Assembly (NCBI RefSeq): GCF_000380645.1
Contig: NZ_AQXZ01000012.1
Coordinates: forward strand, 186,001-250,000
DNA from: Smaragdicoccus niigatensis DSM 44881 = NBRC 103563
GTDB lineage: Bacteria; Actinomycetota; Actinomycetes; Mycobacteriales; Mycobacteriaceae
DNA length: 64,000 nt
Reading direction: 5' to 3'
A program made the position numbers and the translations under genes. The notes under the pieces are model-generated. The model worked only from the letters and a program-made list of their open reading frames with translations. It ran no database searches and was not told the origin of the DNA. Shown one piece after another: positions 8,369 through 18,718 of this stretch; within the stretch, counting starts at the first letter, position 1, and each line of letters starts with the position of its first letter.

Positions 8369-8413
8369 TTGACCTGTCAGAGCTGCGCGGTATCGTATCG
8401 AACAGCTGTTCGG
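8369..8413 (+). promoter_or_regulatory. ruvC promoter with LexA (SOS) box
   Basis: A TTGACC -35 element (8369-8374) and a TATCGT -10 element (8391-8396) are spaced by 16 nt. Immediately downstream lies TCGAACAGCTGTTCGG (8398-8413), which differs by one base from the actinobacterial SOS box TCGAAC-N4-GTTCGA. LexA bound there would block the start of transcription. The ribosome site AGGAGGTG follows at 8416, so this controls ruvC-ruvA-ruvB. The match is seen directly; DNA-damage induction is inferred from known mycobacterial LexA sites. Confidence 0.85.
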
Positions 8414-8427
8414 ACAGGAGGTGAGTG

Positions 8428-9021
8428 ATGAGCGGTGGCACCGGCTTGATGCGGGTCATGGGGGTCGACCCCGGCTTGACTCGCTGCGGTCTGAGCCTGG
8501 TCGAAGGGGGCGTCGGACGTCAGGTCATCGCGCTCGATGTCGACGTCGTGCGGACCCCGTCGGATATGCCGCTTCCCGAGCGTCTGCTGCGCATCTCGGA
8601 AACCGCCGAGTACTGGATGGACACGCACCGCCCGGACGTCATCGCCATCGAGCGCGTGTTCGCGCAGCATCAGGTCAGTACCGCGATGGGCACTGCGCAG
8701 GCCGGCGGGGTGATCGCATTGGCGGCGGCAAAGCGAAGTATCCGCGTCTCCTTTCACACGCCCAGTGAGGTCAAGTCCGCGGTCACCGGCAACGGCCGCG
8801 CCGATAAGGCGCAGGTCACGACGATGATCACCCGCATTCTGGCGCTCCAACAGAAGCCGACTCCGGCGGACGCAGCCGATGCGCTCGCGCTGGCCATTTG
8901 TCATTGCTGGCGGGCACCACTACTCGACCGGATGGCCCAAGCGGAGGCGGCAGCCCAAGAACAGAAGAAGAAATACGAAGCGCGGTTGCGCGAGCAGCGA
9001 AAGGCGGTGCGGGCGAAGTGA
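8428..9021 (+). CDS. ruvC: Holliday junction resolvase RuvC
   Basis: RuvC is the dimeric nuclease that cuts four-way junctions during recombination. All four acidic metal ligands are visible: D14 in [11 protein letters not shown]75 in AIERVF, and D148 and D151 in ADAADALA. The 197-residue length is normal, with an extra charged Gln/Lys/Arg-rich helix at the C-terminus. ATG at 8428 is preferred over GTG at 8425 because it sits 6 nt from AGGAGG. The internal ATG nearest to the first strand is too far from the ribosome site. It leads the SOS-controlled ruvC-ruvA-ruvB set. Confidence 0.95.
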   Translation: MSGGTGLMRVMGVDPGLTRCGLSLVEGGVGRQVIALDVDVVRTPSDMPLPERLLRISETAEYWMDTHRPDVIAIERVFAQHQVSTAMGTAQAGGVIALAAAKRSIRVSFHTPSEVKSAVTGNGRADKAQVTTMITRILALQQKPTPADAADALALAICHCWRAPLLDRMAQAEAAAQEQKKKYEARLREQRKAVRAK

Positions 9022-9608
9022 TTGCTTCGGTTCGTGGGGAAGTCATCGATATCGCCCTCGACCACGTTGTGATCGAGGCCGCCGGCGTCGGCTACCGACT
9101 CAACGCCACTCCGTCGACTCTGGCGACGCTGCGTCGCGGCGCCGATGCTCGACTGTTCACCGCGATGGTCGTCCGCGAAGACTCGATGACGCTCTTCGCG
9201 TTTCACGACACCGATTCGCGTGAGCTCTTCCATCTACTCCAGACCGTCTCCGGAATCGGTCCCCGGATCGCGATGGCGATTCTTGCGGTTCTCGAACCGG
9301 ACGTGCTCTGCAAGGCTCTTGCCGAAGGCAACACCACGGTGCTCACGCGGGTGCCTGGCATCGGGAAGCGTGGTGCCGAGCGGCTGGTTGTCGAACTCCG
9401 GGACAAGGTCGTCGTGCCGACTACCGATGATGTCCCACTCCAGATCATCGGGGGACCGGTGCGCGACCACGTCATCGATGCGCTGGTCGGCCTGGGGTTC
9501 GCGCAGAAACAGGCCGAGACCGCCGCCGACAGTGTGTTCGCTGCGGATCCGGCGGCCAACGCGTCGTCGGCACTGCGCTCGGCGCTCGCGATGTTGGGTA
9601 AGCGCTGA
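9018..9608 (+). CDS. ruvA: Holliday junction DNA helicase subunit RuvA
   Basis: RuvA is the tetramer that binds four-way junctions and loads RuvB. The sequence shows the N-terminal OB domain ([19 protein letters not shown]), the paired helix-hairpin-helix motifs ([17 protein letters not shown] and [19 protein letters not shown]) and the C-terminal RuvB-binding helix bundle (about 150-196). The GTG start overlaps the ruvC stop by 4 nt (GTGA). The open frame upstream overlaps ruvC and is rejected. The product has 196 residues. Confidence 0.96.
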   Translation: MIASVRGEVIDIALDHVVIEAAGVGYRLNATPSTLATLRRGADARLFTAMVVREDSMTLFAFHDTDSRELFHLLQTVSGIGPRIAMAILAVLEPDVLCKALAEGNTTVLTRVPGIGKRGAERLVVELRDKVVVPTTDDVPLQIIGGPVRDHVIDALVGLGFAQKQAETAADSVFAADPAANASSALRSALAMLGKR

Positions 9609-10684
9609 TGGCTGACGAATCGCAGGTGAGCGCGGAGAAACTTCGGTCTGACGGAGAGATCGACGCCAGTCTCCGGCCACGGTCGCTCGATGACTTCATC
9701 GGACAGCCGCGCGTTCGCGAGCAACTCGGGTTGGTGCTGCACGCGGCGAAGCTGCGCGGGAGTACACCCGACCACGTGCTTCTCAGTGGTCCGCCGGGCC
9801 TCGGCAAGACATCGCTGGCCATGATCATCGCCAGCGAGCTGGGAACGGCGCTGCGGCTGACGTCCGGCCCGGCGCTCGAGCGTGCCGGCGACTTGGCGGC
9901 GATGCTCAGCAATCTCGTCGAAGGCGACGTCCTGTTCATTGACGAGATTCATCGGATCGCTCGCCCGGCCGAGGAAATGCTCTATCTCGCGATGGAGGAC
10001 TTCCGCGTCGACGTCGTCGTGGGCAAGGGCCCGGGAGCAACGTCGATTCCGCTCGAGATCGCGCCGTTCACGCTGGTCGGTGCCACAACGCGGTCCGGTG
10101 CCCTGACCGGCCCGCTGCGTGACCGATTCGGCTTCACGGCGCACATGGACTTCTACGATCCGCCGGAACTCGAGCGAATCATCGTCCGGTCGGCGCGCAT
10201 TCTCGATGTCGAATTGGACGGTCGTGCTGCGGCAGAGATCGCTGGCCGGTCCCGCGGGACTCCGCGTATCGCGAACCGGCTGTTGCGGCGCGTTCGCGAC
10301 TTCGCTCAGGTGCGCGCGGACGGCGTCGTCACGCGGCAGGTCGCGCGCGATGCACTGAAGGTGTACGACGTCGACGACGTCGGTCTCGACCGTCTGGACC
10401 GCGCCGTACTCAGTGCCTTGATCCGCAGCTTCGGAGGCGGGCCCGTCGGTGTTTCGACGCTTGCGGTGGCGGTCGGGGAGGAGCCGTCGACCGTCGAGGA
10501 AGTGTGCGAACCCTTCCTGGTGCGCGCCGGACTCATTGCCCGAACGCCTCGGGGCCGCGTTGCCACGGCAGCGGCCTGGAAGCGTCTGGGATTGGTTCCG
10601 CCGCCGGACCTGGCGGTGGGCGGTATCGAGGTCAGACCACGTGAACCGCACCCAAATATGTTCGATGAGGCGAGGCGCGACTAG
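9608..10684 (+). CDS. ruvB: Holliday junction branch-migration ATPase RuvB
   Basis: RuvB is the AAA+ hexameric motor that drives branch migration with RuvA. Visible features are [13 protein letters not shown], Walker [12 protein letters not shown], Walker B FIDEIHRI, sensor GATTRSG, the arginine finger region LRDRFG and the winged-helix C-terminal domain. The 358-residue length is typical. Its ATG shares one base with the ruvA stop (TGATG). A 93-nt gap follows before yajC. Confidence 0.97.
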   Translation: MADESQVSAEKLRSDGEIDASLRPRSLDDFIGQPRVREQLGLVLHAAKLRGSTPDHVLLSGPPGLGKTSLAMIIASELGTALRLTSGPALERAGDLAAMLSNLVEGDVLFIDEIHRIARPAEEMLYLAMEDFRVDVVVGKGPGATSIPLEIAPFTLVGATTRSGALTGPLRDRFGFTAHMDFYDPPELERIIVRSARILDVELDGRAAAEIAGRSRGTPRIANRLLRRVRDFAQVRADGVVTRQVARDALKVYDVDDVGLDRLDRAVLSALIRSFGGGPVGVSTLAVAVGEEPSTVEEVCEPFLVRAGLIARTPRGRVATAAAWKRLGLVPPPDLAVGGIEVRPREPHPNMFDEARRD

Positions 10685-10777
10685 CGTTCGTCGCGGTCAA
10701 TGGCAGACTGGTGTCGCTTGCGGGTGATTGAACCCCGCACTTCCTTGCGTCAAACCAGAAGGGGATACCCCACACTC

Positions 10778-11092
10778 ATGGGCAATTACCTGTTCCTCAT
10801 CATGCTGCTCATCCTGATGGTGCCGATGTTCCTCGCGGTCCGCCGTCAGAAGAAGGAGATGGGCAAGGTCGCGGGCATGCTCGCCACGCTCATGGTAGGC
10901 GACCGCGTCATGACCAGCTCGGGCCTGTACGGCACCATCGTCGCGATCGACGACGAGACCGTTGACCTCGAGATCGCCGAAGACATCGTCACGACCTGGA
11001 AGAAGGGCGCCGTCGTGGAGCGCTTCGAAGACGAGGTCGAGACCGACGACGCAGACGTCGACGCCTCCAACAACGCTCCGACCGAGCACTGA
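10778..11092 (+). CDS. yajC: Preprotein translocase subunit YajC
   Basis: YajC is the small membrane protein that associates with SecDF at the SecYEG channel. The start ATG gives one N-terminal transmembrane helix (about 3-21), then the conserved RRQKKEMGK linker and the TSSGLYGTIVAIDDETVDLEIAE beta domain. The tail is acidic and Asn-rich. An AGAAGGGGA ribosome site lies upstream. The open 26-residue extension has no membrane signal logic and is rejected. secD follows after 68 nt that include a hairpin. Confidence 0.93.
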   Translation: MGNYLFLIMLLILMVPMFLAVRRQKKEMGKVAGMLATLMVGDRVMTSSGLYGTIVAIDDETVDLEIAEDIVTTWKKGAVVERFEDEVETDDADVDASNNAPTEH

Positions 11093-11107
11093 TCACCACG
11101 CACTGAT

Positions 11108-11133
11108 CCCCAACGGGACTTGCCCCGTTGGGG
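11108..11133 (+). terminator. Hairpin between yajC and secD
   Basis: CCCCAACGGG pairs with CCCGTTGGGG around a 6-nt loop (10-bp perfect stem). It lies 16 nt after the yajC stop and 28 nt before the secD start, upstream of the secD ribosome site GAGGAGA. There is no T-tract. It could be a partial terminator or an RNA-processing/stability element that sets the yajC:secD ratio. Confidence 0.5.
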
Positions 11134-11160
11134 GCAGAACAACGAGGAGACTGACCGAAC

Positions 11161-12852
11161 GTGGCGACTTCCCAGCGATCGGCGCAACCCATGCGCCTGC
11201 TGGCTCTGTACGGGTTGATCATCGCAACCGTGTACTGCCTGATCTTCTTCACCGGATCTCATTCCGCGACACCGAAACTCGGTATCGACCTGCAAGGCGG
11301 CACACGCGTGACGCTGACTGCCCGGACGCCGGACGGCAAGGACCCGAGCCAGGAGAGCCTCAAGCAGGCGCAAGAGATCATCGAGCGACGCGTCAACGGA
11401 CTCGGTGTTTCGGGTTCGGAAGTCGTCATCGACGGCAACAACCTCGTCATCACCGTCCCGGGTGAAGACGGATCGCAAGCCCGTTCGCTGGGACAGACTG
11501 CTCGTCTGTTCCTGCGCCCGGTCATCAGCGCCCGTCAGGGTTCGGTTGCGCAAGCAGCGCCGGCACCTGCAGCCGGTGCGTCCGGCACCACCACGCCGGC
11601 CACCGCAGCGCCGACAACGACCGCTGAGCCCGCGCCGCAGAACCGTCCGTTCCCGGAGGAAGGCCCCTCCTCACCAACGCCGACACCGGCTGCGACGACG
11701 ACCGCAGCACCCCCGACCTCAACGGGCCACACGAGCGCCGACGCCGCGGCCGCGGAGATCCAAGCCGCGAAGGCGGCGCGCCAGAGCACGGATGTGAATG
11801 CGCTGCAGGCCACCTACGCGACGTTCCAGTGCCCGAAGCACGACCCGCTCGCCGGAAATGATGACCCCAAGCTGCCGCTCATCACGTGCTCGGCGGAGGG
11901 CACGGAGGTGTTCATCCTCGGCCCGGCATTTGTCGATGGCCAGGACATCGCGGACGCGTCGGCGGTCTTCAATCAACAGCAGACGCGTTACGAGGTGAGC
12001 CTCTCGTTCAAGTCTGCCGCGGGTGACACCTGGTCGAAGTTCACGGCGCAGAACGTTGGCCAGCGTGCCGCGTTCGTCCTCGACTCGCAGGTGGTCAGTG
12101 CACCGACCATCCAGGGCGCGATTCCGGCGGGTTCGCCGACCTCGATCACCGGTAACTTCACCAACGCCCAGGCGACGCAACTCGCGAACACCTTGAAGTA
12201 CGGTTCGCTCCCGCTGTCGTTCTCGTCGTCGGAAGCCGAGACGGTGTCGGCCACGCTCGGCATCTCGTCGCTCAAGGCGGGCCTGCTCGCGGGTCTCATC
12301 GGTCTGATCGCGGTGCTGATCTACTGCCTCTTCTACTACCGACTGCTCGGTGTGCTGACGGCGTTGTCGCTGGTCCTGTCAGGAATCGTCGTCTACGGGA
12401 TGATCGTCCTGCTGGGCAGGTCGATCGGCTTCACGCTCGACCTCGCCGGTATAGCCGGTCTGATCATCGGTATCGGTATGACCGCCGACTCCTTTGTCGT
12501 GTTCTTCGAACGCATCAAGGACGAGATGCGCGAAGGCCGCAGCTTCCGATCGGCCGTGCCACGCGGTTGGGCTCGCGCACGACGCACGATTCTCTCGGGC
12601 AACGGCGTCACGTTCCTCGCGGCGGCTGTCCTCTACGTGCTGGCGGTCGGGCAGGTTCGCGGATTCGCGTTCACGCTCGGACTGTCGGTAACCCTCGACA
12701 CCATCGTGGTCTTCCTCGTGACCTCGCCGCTGGTCCACCTCGCATCGACGTCGCCGTTCTGGGCGAAGCCGAGCGTGAACGGCCTCGGCGCCGTCCAGCA
12801 GGTAGCCCGGGAACGTCGCTCGCTCGCCACCACCGGCGCGAAGGAACTCTGA
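11161..12852 (+). CDS. secD: Protein translocase subunit SecD
   Basis: SecD uses the proton gradient to help pull exported proteins out of SecYEG. The 563-residue protein has an N-terminal helix (about 11-30), the conserved [13 protein letters not shown] motif, the large exported domain and five C-terminal membrane helices with [24 protein letters not shown] stretch of roughly 60 residues (about 130-190) rich in Ala, Thr and Pro interrupts the exported domain, as in other Actinobacteria. The GTG start has a GAGGAGA site 10 nt upstream. secF begins one base after the stop. Confidence 0.96.
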   Translation: MATSQRSAQPMRLLALYGLIIATVYCLIFFTGSHSATPKLGIDLQGGTRVTLTARTPDGKDPSQESLKQAQEIIERRVNGLGVSGSEVVIDGNNLVITVPGEDGSQARSLGQTARLFLRPVISARQGSVAQAAPAPAAGASGTTTPATAAPTTTAEPAPQNRPFPEEGPSSPTPTPAATTTAAPPTSTGHTSADAAAAEIQAAKAARQSTDVNALQATYATFQCPKHDPLAGNDDPKLPLITCSAEGTEVFILGPAFVDGQDIADASAVFNQQQTRYEVSLSFKSAAGDTWSKFTAQNVGQRAAFVLDSQVVSAPTIQGAIPAGSPTSITGNFTNAQATQLANTLKYGSLPLSFSSSEAETVSATLGISSLKAGLLAGLIGLIAVLIYCLFYYRLLGVLTALSLVLSGIVVYGMIVLLGRSIGFTLDLAGIAGLIIGIGMTADSFVVFFERIKDEMREGRSFRSAVPRGWARARRTILSGNGVTFLAAAVLYVLAVGQVRGFAFTLGLSVTLDTIVVFLVTSPLVHLASTSPFWAKPSVNGLGAVQQVARERRSLATTGAKEL

Positions 12853-12853
12853 C

Positions 12854-14023
12854 ATGACGACTGAACAGGACAGCACGGACCTGGATTCGCACACCGATCT
12901 GGGAACCCTGCCGCATCACAGTTTCTTCAACCGCCTCTACACCGGCACCGGCGCGTTCGAGGTCGTCGGAAATCGTGTGATGTGGTTCCGCATCACCGGG
13001 GCCATCATCGCGATCGCGATTCTGTCGATCGTGCTGCGTGGCTTCACCTTCGGCATCGACTTCGAGGGCGGGACCCGCATCCAGCTGCCCGCCGACGGCG
13101 CGACCGAGCAGTCCGTGGAGAACCTCTACTCGACGACTCTCGGCCATGAGCCCGTGGCGGTGCAGACGGTGGGTGCCGGCTCGTCGAAGACGATTCAGAT
13201 CCGCTCGGAGGCACTGAACGCGGAACAGTCGAACAAGCTGCAGAACGCGTTGTTCACGAAGTTCCAGCCGAAGGACCGCGAGGGCAGGGTCAGTGCGGAC
13301 GCGATCAGCATCGCGGACGTGAGCTCGACCTGGGGTGGTCAGATCACCCAGAAGGCGCTTATCGCCTTGGTGGTGTTCCTCGCCATCGTGGCGGCGTACA
13401 TCACCTTCAGGTTCGAGCGGTTCATGGCGATCTCAGCGCTGTCGGCGCTCGTGTTCGACCTCACGGTGACGGCGGGCGTGTACTCGATCATCGGGTTCGA
13501 GGTCACACCGGCGACGGTGATCGGAATGCTGACGATTCTCGGTTACTCCCTTTACGACACGGTTGTCGTGTTCGACAAGGTCGACGAGAACACCCGCGGA
13601 ATTCAGCACCTGACCAAACGCACCTACGGTGAGCAGGCGAACCTGGCGCTGAACCAGACGCTCATGCGGTCGATCAACACGACGATCATCGGCATCATCC
13701 CGGTCGTCAGCATGATGATCATCGCGGTGTGGCTCCTGGGTGTCGGCACGCTGAAGGACCTCGCCCTCGTGCTGCTCGTCGGCATGATCGTCGGCGCGTA
13801 CTCGTCGATCTTCTTCGCGACGCCGCTGCTCGTTTGGATGAAGGAACGGTGGGGTCCGGTTGCGGTCCACACGAAGAAGGTTCTTGCCCGTCGCGCGAGC
13901 AGCGGGACCAGCAAGGCAGCGGTGGCCTCGGCGCCGGTGCCAGCGAATGTGAAGAAGACGGCACCTTCGGCGCCTCGCCCAGGTGCTCGGCCCGCAGGTA
14001 AGCGCAACAAGAACAGGCACTGA
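12854..14023 (+). CDS. secF: Protein translocase subunit SecF
   Basis: SecF is the partner of SecD in the proton-driven translocation complex. Features are GFTFGIDFEGGTRIQLP, the first-helix region, the exported loop (about 75-165) and the five-helix block containing TILGYSLYDTVVVFDKVDEN, the family signature. The C-terminus is a basic Ala/Pro/Lys tail of about 50 residues. At 389 residues it has normal actinobacterial length. It is followed after 2 nt by a solute-binding lipoprotein gene, the arrangement known from mycobacteria. Confidence 0.96.
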   Translation: MTTEQDSTDLDSHTDLGTLPHHSFFNRLYTGTGAFEVVGNRVMWFRITGAIIAIAILSIVLRGFTFGIDFEGGTRIQLPADGATEQSVENLYSTTLGHEPVAVQTVGAGSSKTIQIRSEALNAEQSNKLQNALFTKFQPKDREGRVSADAISIADVSSTWGGQITQKALIALVVFLAIVAAYITFRFERFMAISALSALVFDLTVTAGVYSIIGFEVTPATVIGMLTILGYSLYDTVVVFDKVDENTRGIQHLTKRTYGEQANLALNQTLMRSINTTIIGIIPVVSMMIIAVWLLGVGTLKDLALVLLVGMIVGAYSSIFFATPLLVWMKERWGPVAVHTKKVLARRASSGTSKAAVASAPVPANVKKTAPSAPRPGARPAGKRNKNRH

Positions 14024-14025
14024 GC

Positions 14026-15738
14026 ATGGTGAAACGATCGGCGATTACCCTCCTGGCTGCCGGTTGTGTGGCCGCGACCGTGGCCGGATGTTCGGCCGAC
14101 AAGGTTCCGTCCATCGGCTACGCGGTGGACGGGCCGATCACCACCTACAACGCGGCGTCCATGGAGGGCGCCGCGAGTGCCGCTGCACAGGCGTTCCCGC
14201 GGACGCTCATCGGCTTCAGCTATATGGGTCCCAACGGGCTCCCCATCGAGGACACCGACCTCGGCACGGCCAATGTCGTGCCGGGGGACGCCCTCACCAT
14301 CCAGTACCGGATCAACCCGAAGGCCGTGTTCTCCGACGGAGACCCGATCTCGTGCGACGACATGATGCTGACGTGGGCCGCCCACAGCGGGATCTTCAGC
14401 AAGCGGTCGCCCGACGGCCAGGTCATGATCCCCATGTTCGATGTCGCCAGCACCGCCGGTTACCAGGACATCGAGCGAATCGAATGCCAGCCCGGTGCGA
14501 AGGACGCGACCGTCGTCTTCCACCAAGGGCGTTCGTACGCCAACTGGAAGATGCTCTTCGGCGCGACCGACATCATGCCGTCGCACGTCGCGGCCCGGGT
14601 GGCGGGAGTTCCGGACATCGTCGCCGCGATTCAAGGTGGTGACAACGGATCGATCCAGAAGATCGCCGACTTCTGGAACACCGGTTGGAACCTCAAGCCG
14701 GGCAAGCTCGATCTGTCGCTGTTCCCGGCGTCGGGTCCGTACCGCATCCAGTCCTTCAGCGACGAAGACGGTTTGGTCCTCGTGGCCAACGAGCGCTGGT
14801 GGGGCAACAAACCCGCGACGCCGCGAATCCTCGTCATCCCGCGCAGCGACAAGCTCAAGGACAAGGTCTCCTCGGGTGTGGTCGAGGTCGTCGACATCAC
14901 GGCCGGTTCGGTGGACGGCCTCGACGTCGGCAAACTCAAGGGCGGCAACGTCGCTTCGCGGAACGTCGACGAACTTATTCTGCAGACGAACGGCGCCATG
15001 GGCCGGCCGGAAATCCGTCGCGCCCTTGCGCAGTGCACGCCGCGCACCAAGCTGTTCGATGACTTCGGTCACCCGGGCTTCAAGCCGGCCGAGACCGGTC
15101 TCGGTGCGGGCGTCGACAACTCGCGTCTCGTCCAAGCCGACTCCCTGATCTACCCCGCAGTTGCCGGGACCGAGGGAGGCAAGTTCCCTGGCGGCGACGT
15201 CAAGGCCGCGCTGGCGACCCTCGATGGCGCCCAAATCAAGGACGTCACAATCAAGATCGGGTACCGGACACCCGACGTGCGCCGCGCCGCGATCGTCAAG
15301 GCGATCGCCGACGCCTGCAAGCCGGCACGCATCAACATCGTCGACGCCGGTAGTCCCGACTTCAAGCCGTGGGCGCTGCGCGACCTCAAGATCGACGGCA
15401 TGCTGACCGGCATCGGCGGCACCCTCGGAGCCGGCGGTTCGGCGACCGGGGTGGAGGAGTTGTACAGTCTCAGGACCGGCAGCCCGACGAACTTCGGTCT
15501 GTATGACAACACGAAGTTGAACGACGTTGTCGACAGCCTGGCGACCGACCCGAACTCGGCACTTGCCGTGGGTCCGCTCACCGACGCCGAAGGCATGCTG
15601 TGGGGCGACGTTCCGACGATTCCGCTGTTCGCGCAGCCGCGCACGATCGCCTTCGCAGACGGGCTGTCCAACGCGATCGCCAATCCCGGGCGAGGCGGTA
15701 GTGGCTGGAACATGGACAGATGGGTGCTCGAACGATGA
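14026..15738 (+). CDS. Family 5 solute-binding lipoprotein next to secF (Rv2585c-like)
   Basis: The 570-residue product starts with a signal ending in VAGC, with the lipidated Cys probably at residue 22; an earlier AAGC at residue 14 is an alternative. The body resembles the DppA/OppA family of peptide-binding proteins: VPGDALTIQYRINPKAVFSDGDPISCDDMMLTW near the start and LFPASGPYRIQSFSDEDGLVLVANERWWG in the middle (shortened here to its motif order). No ABC permease or ATPase is adjacent. In mycobacteria the orthologous position between secF and apt is held by a lipoprotein of this kind. The stop overlaps apt by 4 nt. Confidence 0.88.
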   Translation: MVKRSAITLLAAGCVAATVAGCSADKVPSIGYAVDGPITTYNAASMEGAASAAAQAFPRTLIGFSYMGPNGLPIEDTDLGTANVVPGDALTIQYRINPKAVFSDGDPISCDDMMLTWAAHSGIFSKRSPDGQVMIPMFDVASTAGYQDIERIECQPGAKDATVVFHQGRSYANWKMLFGATDIMPSHVAARVAGVPDIVAAIQGGDNGSIQKIADFWNTGWNLKPGKLDLSLFPASGPYRIQSFSDEDGLVLVANERWWGNKPATPRILVIPRSDKLKDKVSSGVVEVVDITAGSVDGLDVGKLKGGNVASRNVDELILQTNGAMGRPEIRRALAQCTPRTKLFDDFGHPGFKPAETGLGAGVDNSRLVQADSLIYPAVAGTEGGKFPGGDVKAALATLDGAQIKDVTIKIGYRTPDVRRAAIVKAIADACKPARINIVDAGSPDFKPWALRDLKIDGMLTGIGGTLGAGGSATGVEELYSLRTGSPTNFGLYDNTKLNDVVDSLATDPNSALAVGPLTDAEGMLWGDVPTIPLFAQPRTIAFADGLSNAIANPGRGGSGWNMDRWVLER

Positions 15739-16259
15739 CCAGTGCAGTTGATGCGGTCAACCGGTTGACCCGATGGGTCGACGACTTCCCGATCGAAGGT
15801 GTGCGGTTCGCGGACCTGACACCAGTGTTGGCGGATCAGGACGGTTTCGCGTCGATCGTCGAGGCGCTCGCCGCGGCGGACATCGAATTCGATCTCGTGG
15901 CCGGTCTCGACGCGCGCGGATTCCTCCTCGCCGGCGCGGTCGCGATCCAGCGCGGCTGTGGCGTTCTCGCGGTGCGTAAGGCCGGGAAGTTGCCGCCTCC
16001 GGTGCTCAAGCGCGAATTCGCTCTCGAGTATGGAACGGCAGCGTTCGAGATCCCGGCAAGCCAGGTGGATCTCCAAGGTAAGCGAATTCTCATCGTCGAT
16101 GACGTGCTCGCGACCGGCGGAACCCTCGCGGCCGCAGCGGGCCTGCTCGCCGATGCCGGGGCGACGGTCGTGGGGCTCAGCGTGATCCTGGAACTGACGT
16201 TCCTCGGTGGTCGCGATCGAGTGCCCGGGCTGCCACTCTCCGCCGTCGTCGCGCTCTGA
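15735..16259 (+). CDS. apt: Adenine phosphoribosyltransferase
   Basis: Apt converts adenine and PRPP to AMP for purine salvage. The 174-residue protein has the Apt start pattern DDFPIEGVRFADLTPVLAD, the GLDARGFLLAGA loop, KREFALEYGTAAFEI and the PRPP-binding signature ILIVDDVLATGGT. ATG at 15735 overlaps the lipoprotein stop (ATGA). The upstream in-frame ATG lies within the lipoprotein frame and is not needed. The Apt-Rel pairing is conserved in Actinobacteria. Confidence 0.95.
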   Translation: MTSAVDAVNRLTRWVDDFPIEGVRFADLTPVLADQDGFASIVEALAAADIEFDLVAGLDARGFLLAGAVAIQRGCGVLAVRKAGKLPPPVLKREFALEYGTAAFEIPASQVDLQGKRILIVDDVLATGGTLAAAAGLLADAGATVVGLSVILELTFLGGRDRVPGLPLSAVVAL

Positions 16260-16323
16260 GGACATAAACTAAGGTCGTGCCGCGTTATTTGTGGCACCGA
16301 CCGCAGGGAGTGGGGGTGAGCCG

Positions 16324-18663
16324 GTGACGCAGAACATCGATCGCGGCCGTGGGGCCGAGGTGGATGGCCAGCCGCCTGCCGCCGAAGCACCTGCCGTTAC
16401 TGCTGCGCCGTCAACACCGCGCCGGGTCCGCGCGCGCTTGGCTCGACGCATTACGGCGCAACGGCATTCGGCCGTCAAACCGGTCCTCGAGCCGTTGGTG
16501 GTCGTACACCGTGAGCTGTATCCGAAGGCAGATCTCGCCGTCCTTCAGAAGGCGTACGACATTGCCGAGGAACGGCACCAAGGCCAGCTGCGTAAGTCCG
16601 GCGACGCGTACATCACGCACCCGCTGGCCGTTGCCAACATCCTGGCCGAACTCGGCATGGACACGACGACCCTCGTCGCGGCCCTCCTGCACGACACCGT
16701 CGAAGACACCGGCTATTCGATCGATCAGCTGACCACAGACTTCGGGGCGGAGATCGCGCACCTGGTCGACGGGGTCACGAAGCTCGACAAGGTCAACCTC
16801 GGGAACGCCGCCGAGGCCGAGACGATCCGCAAGATGATCATCGCGATGGCCCGCGACCCGCGCGTTCTGGTCATCAAGGTCGCGGACCGGCTGCACAACA
16901 TGCGGACGATGCGTTTCCTGCCGCCGGAGAAGCAGGCGAAGAAAGCCCGCGAGACGCTGGAAGTCATTGCGCCGCTTGCCCACCGCCTCGGCATGGCGAC
17001 GGTCAAGTGGGAACTCGAGGACCTCTCGTTCGCGATTCTGCATCCGAAGAAGTACGACGAGATCGTGCGGCTGGTCGCCGGGCGAGCACCGTCGCGCGAC
17101 CAGTATCTGAACCGGGTGCGTCAGGAAGTGAACGCGACGCTGAACGCTTCGCGGATCAACGCGACCGTCGAAGGACGGCCCAAGCACTACTGGTCGATCT
17201 ATCAGAAGATGATCGTCAAAGGTCGCGACTTCGACGACATCCACGACCTCGTCGGTATCCGCATTCTGTGCGAGGAGACGCGCGACTGCTACGCCGCGGT
17301 CGGTGTCGTCCACGCGCTGTGGCAGCCGATGGCCGGCCGTTTCAAGGACTACATCGCGCAGCCCAGGTTCGGCGTCTATCAGTCGCTCCACACGACCGTG
17401 GTGGGTCCGGACGGCAAGCCGCTCGAAGTGCAGATTCGTACTCGCGAGATGCACCGCACCGCCGAGTTCGGCATCGCGGCCCACTGGCGGTACAAGGAAT
17501 CGAAGTACCGCGACGCGGCGAAGCACGACCACGCCGAGGTCGACGACATGGCGTGGATGCGCCAACTGCTCGACTGGCAACGGGAAGCCGCCGACCCAGG
17601 CGAGTTCCTCGAGTCGCTGCGGTACAACCTCGCCGTCAAGGAAATCTTCGTCTTCACCCCGAAGGGCGACGTCATCACGTTGCCGACCGGGTCGACGCCG
17701 GTGGACTTCGCCTACGCGGTGCACACCGAGGTAGGCCACCGCTGCATCGGTGCGCGTGTCAACGGGCGCCTCGTCGCGCTCGAACGACAGCTCGAAAACG
17801 GTGAGGTCGTCGAGGTCTTCACCTCGAAGGCCGCGAATGCCGGACCGAGCCGTGACTGGCAGAACTTCGTCGTTTCACCGCGTGCCAAGGCCAAGATCCG
17901 GCAGTGGTTCGCGAAGGAACGCCGCGAGGAGGCGCTCGAGAACGGCAAGGACGCGATCGCCAAGGAAGTCCGCCGGGTCGGGCTCCCGCTGCAGCGCTTG
18001 TTCAGTGCCGATGCGATGTCCTCGGTCGCGGCGGAGTTGCGCTACGCGGACATCTCCGCCCTATACACCGCGGTCGGCGAGCACCAGGTTTCGGCCGCGC
18101 ACGTGGTGCAGCGGCTCATGGCGCACTACGGCGGGGTCAGCGACGTCGAGGAGGAGATCGCCGAGCGGCTCACGCCGTCGACCTTGGTGTCGCGCAACCG
18201 GGCTCCGAGCGATGCGGGCGTCACGGTGCCGGGCGCCGATGGAACCGTCGCCAAGCTCGCGAAGTGCTGCACCCCGGTGCCCGGGGACGAGATCCTGGGC
18301 TTCGTGACTCGGGGCGGCGCGGTGTCGGTGCACCGGACCGACTGCACGAATGCGGAGAACCTGCGTGAGCAGCGCGAACGCATCATCGAGGTGGTGTGGG
18401 CGCCGTCGCCGAGTTCGGTGTTCCTCGTGGCGATCCAGGTCGAAGCACTCGACCGGCACCGCCTGCTGTCGGACGTGACGAAAGCTCTCGCGGACGAGCG
18501 CGTGAATATTCTGTCGGCTTCGGTGACGACGTCGGGTGACCGCGTGGCGGTCAGTCGCTTCACGTTTGAGATGGGCGACCCGAAGCACCTCGGCCACGTC
18601 CTCAACCAGGTCCGCAACGTCGAAGGGGTCTACGACGTCTACCGGGTGACGTCCGCGGCCTGA
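16324..18663 (+). CDS. rel: Bifunctional (p)ppGpp synthetase/hydrolase Rel
   Basis: Rel makes and degrades the stringent-response alarmone. Domain order: disordered N-terminus, HD hydrolase with HDTVEDT (H123, D124), synthetase with [13 protein letters not shown] and [15 protein letters not shown] ([19 protein letters not shown]), helical and CC domain with [11 protein letters not shown], and ACT at the end. Both catalytic halves look intact, so it should be bifunctional. GTG at 16324 is chosen because GGGAGTGGGGGTGAG lies just upstream, giving 779 residues. GTG at 16291 would add 11 residues and cannot be excluded. Confidence 0.95.
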   Translation: MTQNIDRGRGAEVDGQPPAAEAPAVTAAPSTPRRVRARLARRITAQRHSAVKPVLEPLVVVHRELYPKADLAVLQKAYDIAEERHQGQLRKSGDAYITHPLAVANILAELGMDTTTLVAALLHDTVEDTGYSIDQLTTDFGAEIAHLVDGVTKLDKVNLGNAAEAETIRKMIIAMARDPRVLVIKVADRLHNMRTMRFLPPEKQAKKARETLEVIAPLAHRLGMATVKWELEDLSFAILHPKKYDEIVRLVAGRAPSRDQYLNRVRQEVNATLNASRINATVEGRPKHYWSIYQKMIVKGRDFDDIHDLVGIRILCEETRDCYAAVGVVHALWQPMAGRFKDYIAQPRFGVYQSLHTTVVGPDGKPLEVQIRTREMHRTAEFGIAAHWRYKESKYRDAAKHDHAEVDDMAWMRQLLDWQREAADPGEFLESLRYNLAVKEIFVFTPKGDVITLPTGSTPVDFAYAVHTEVGHRCIGARVNGRLVALERQLENGEVVEVFTSKAANAGPSRDWQNFVVSPRAKAKIRQWFAKERREEALENGKDAIAKEVRRVGLPLQRLFSADAMSSVAAELRYADISALYTAVGEHQVSAAHVVQRLMAHYGGVSDVEEEIAERLTPSTLVSRNRAPSDAGVTVPGADGTVAKLAKCCTPVPGDEILGFVTRGGAVSVHRTDCTNAENLREQRERIIEVVWAPSPSSVFLVAIQVEALDRHRLLSDVTKALADERVNILSASVTTSGDRVAVSRFTFEMGDPKHLGHVLNQVRNVEGVYDVYRVTSAA

Positions 18664-18673
18664 TCTCAGCGCA

Positions 18674-18712
18674 ACGAAAAAGCGCCCGCCGGTGAGGCGG
18701 GCGCTTTTTCGT
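18674..18712. terminator. Bidirectional rho-independent terminator between rel and the cyclophilin gene
   Basis: A 17-bp stem (18674-18690 with 18696-18712) has the core AGCGCCCGCC/GGCGGGCGCT and a GGTGA loop. It is flanked on both sides by A5/T5 tracts, so it works in either direction. It lies 10 nt after the rel stop and 6 nt beyond the stop of the convergent cyclophilin gene. Confidence 0.93.
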
Positions 18713-18718
18713 GCAGAA

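Noticed and set aside
8898-9017. N-terminal extension of RuvA by 40 residues
   Set aside because: The extension overlaps ruvC in another frame. The GTG at 9018 gives the conserved RuvA start and the typical GTGA overlap.
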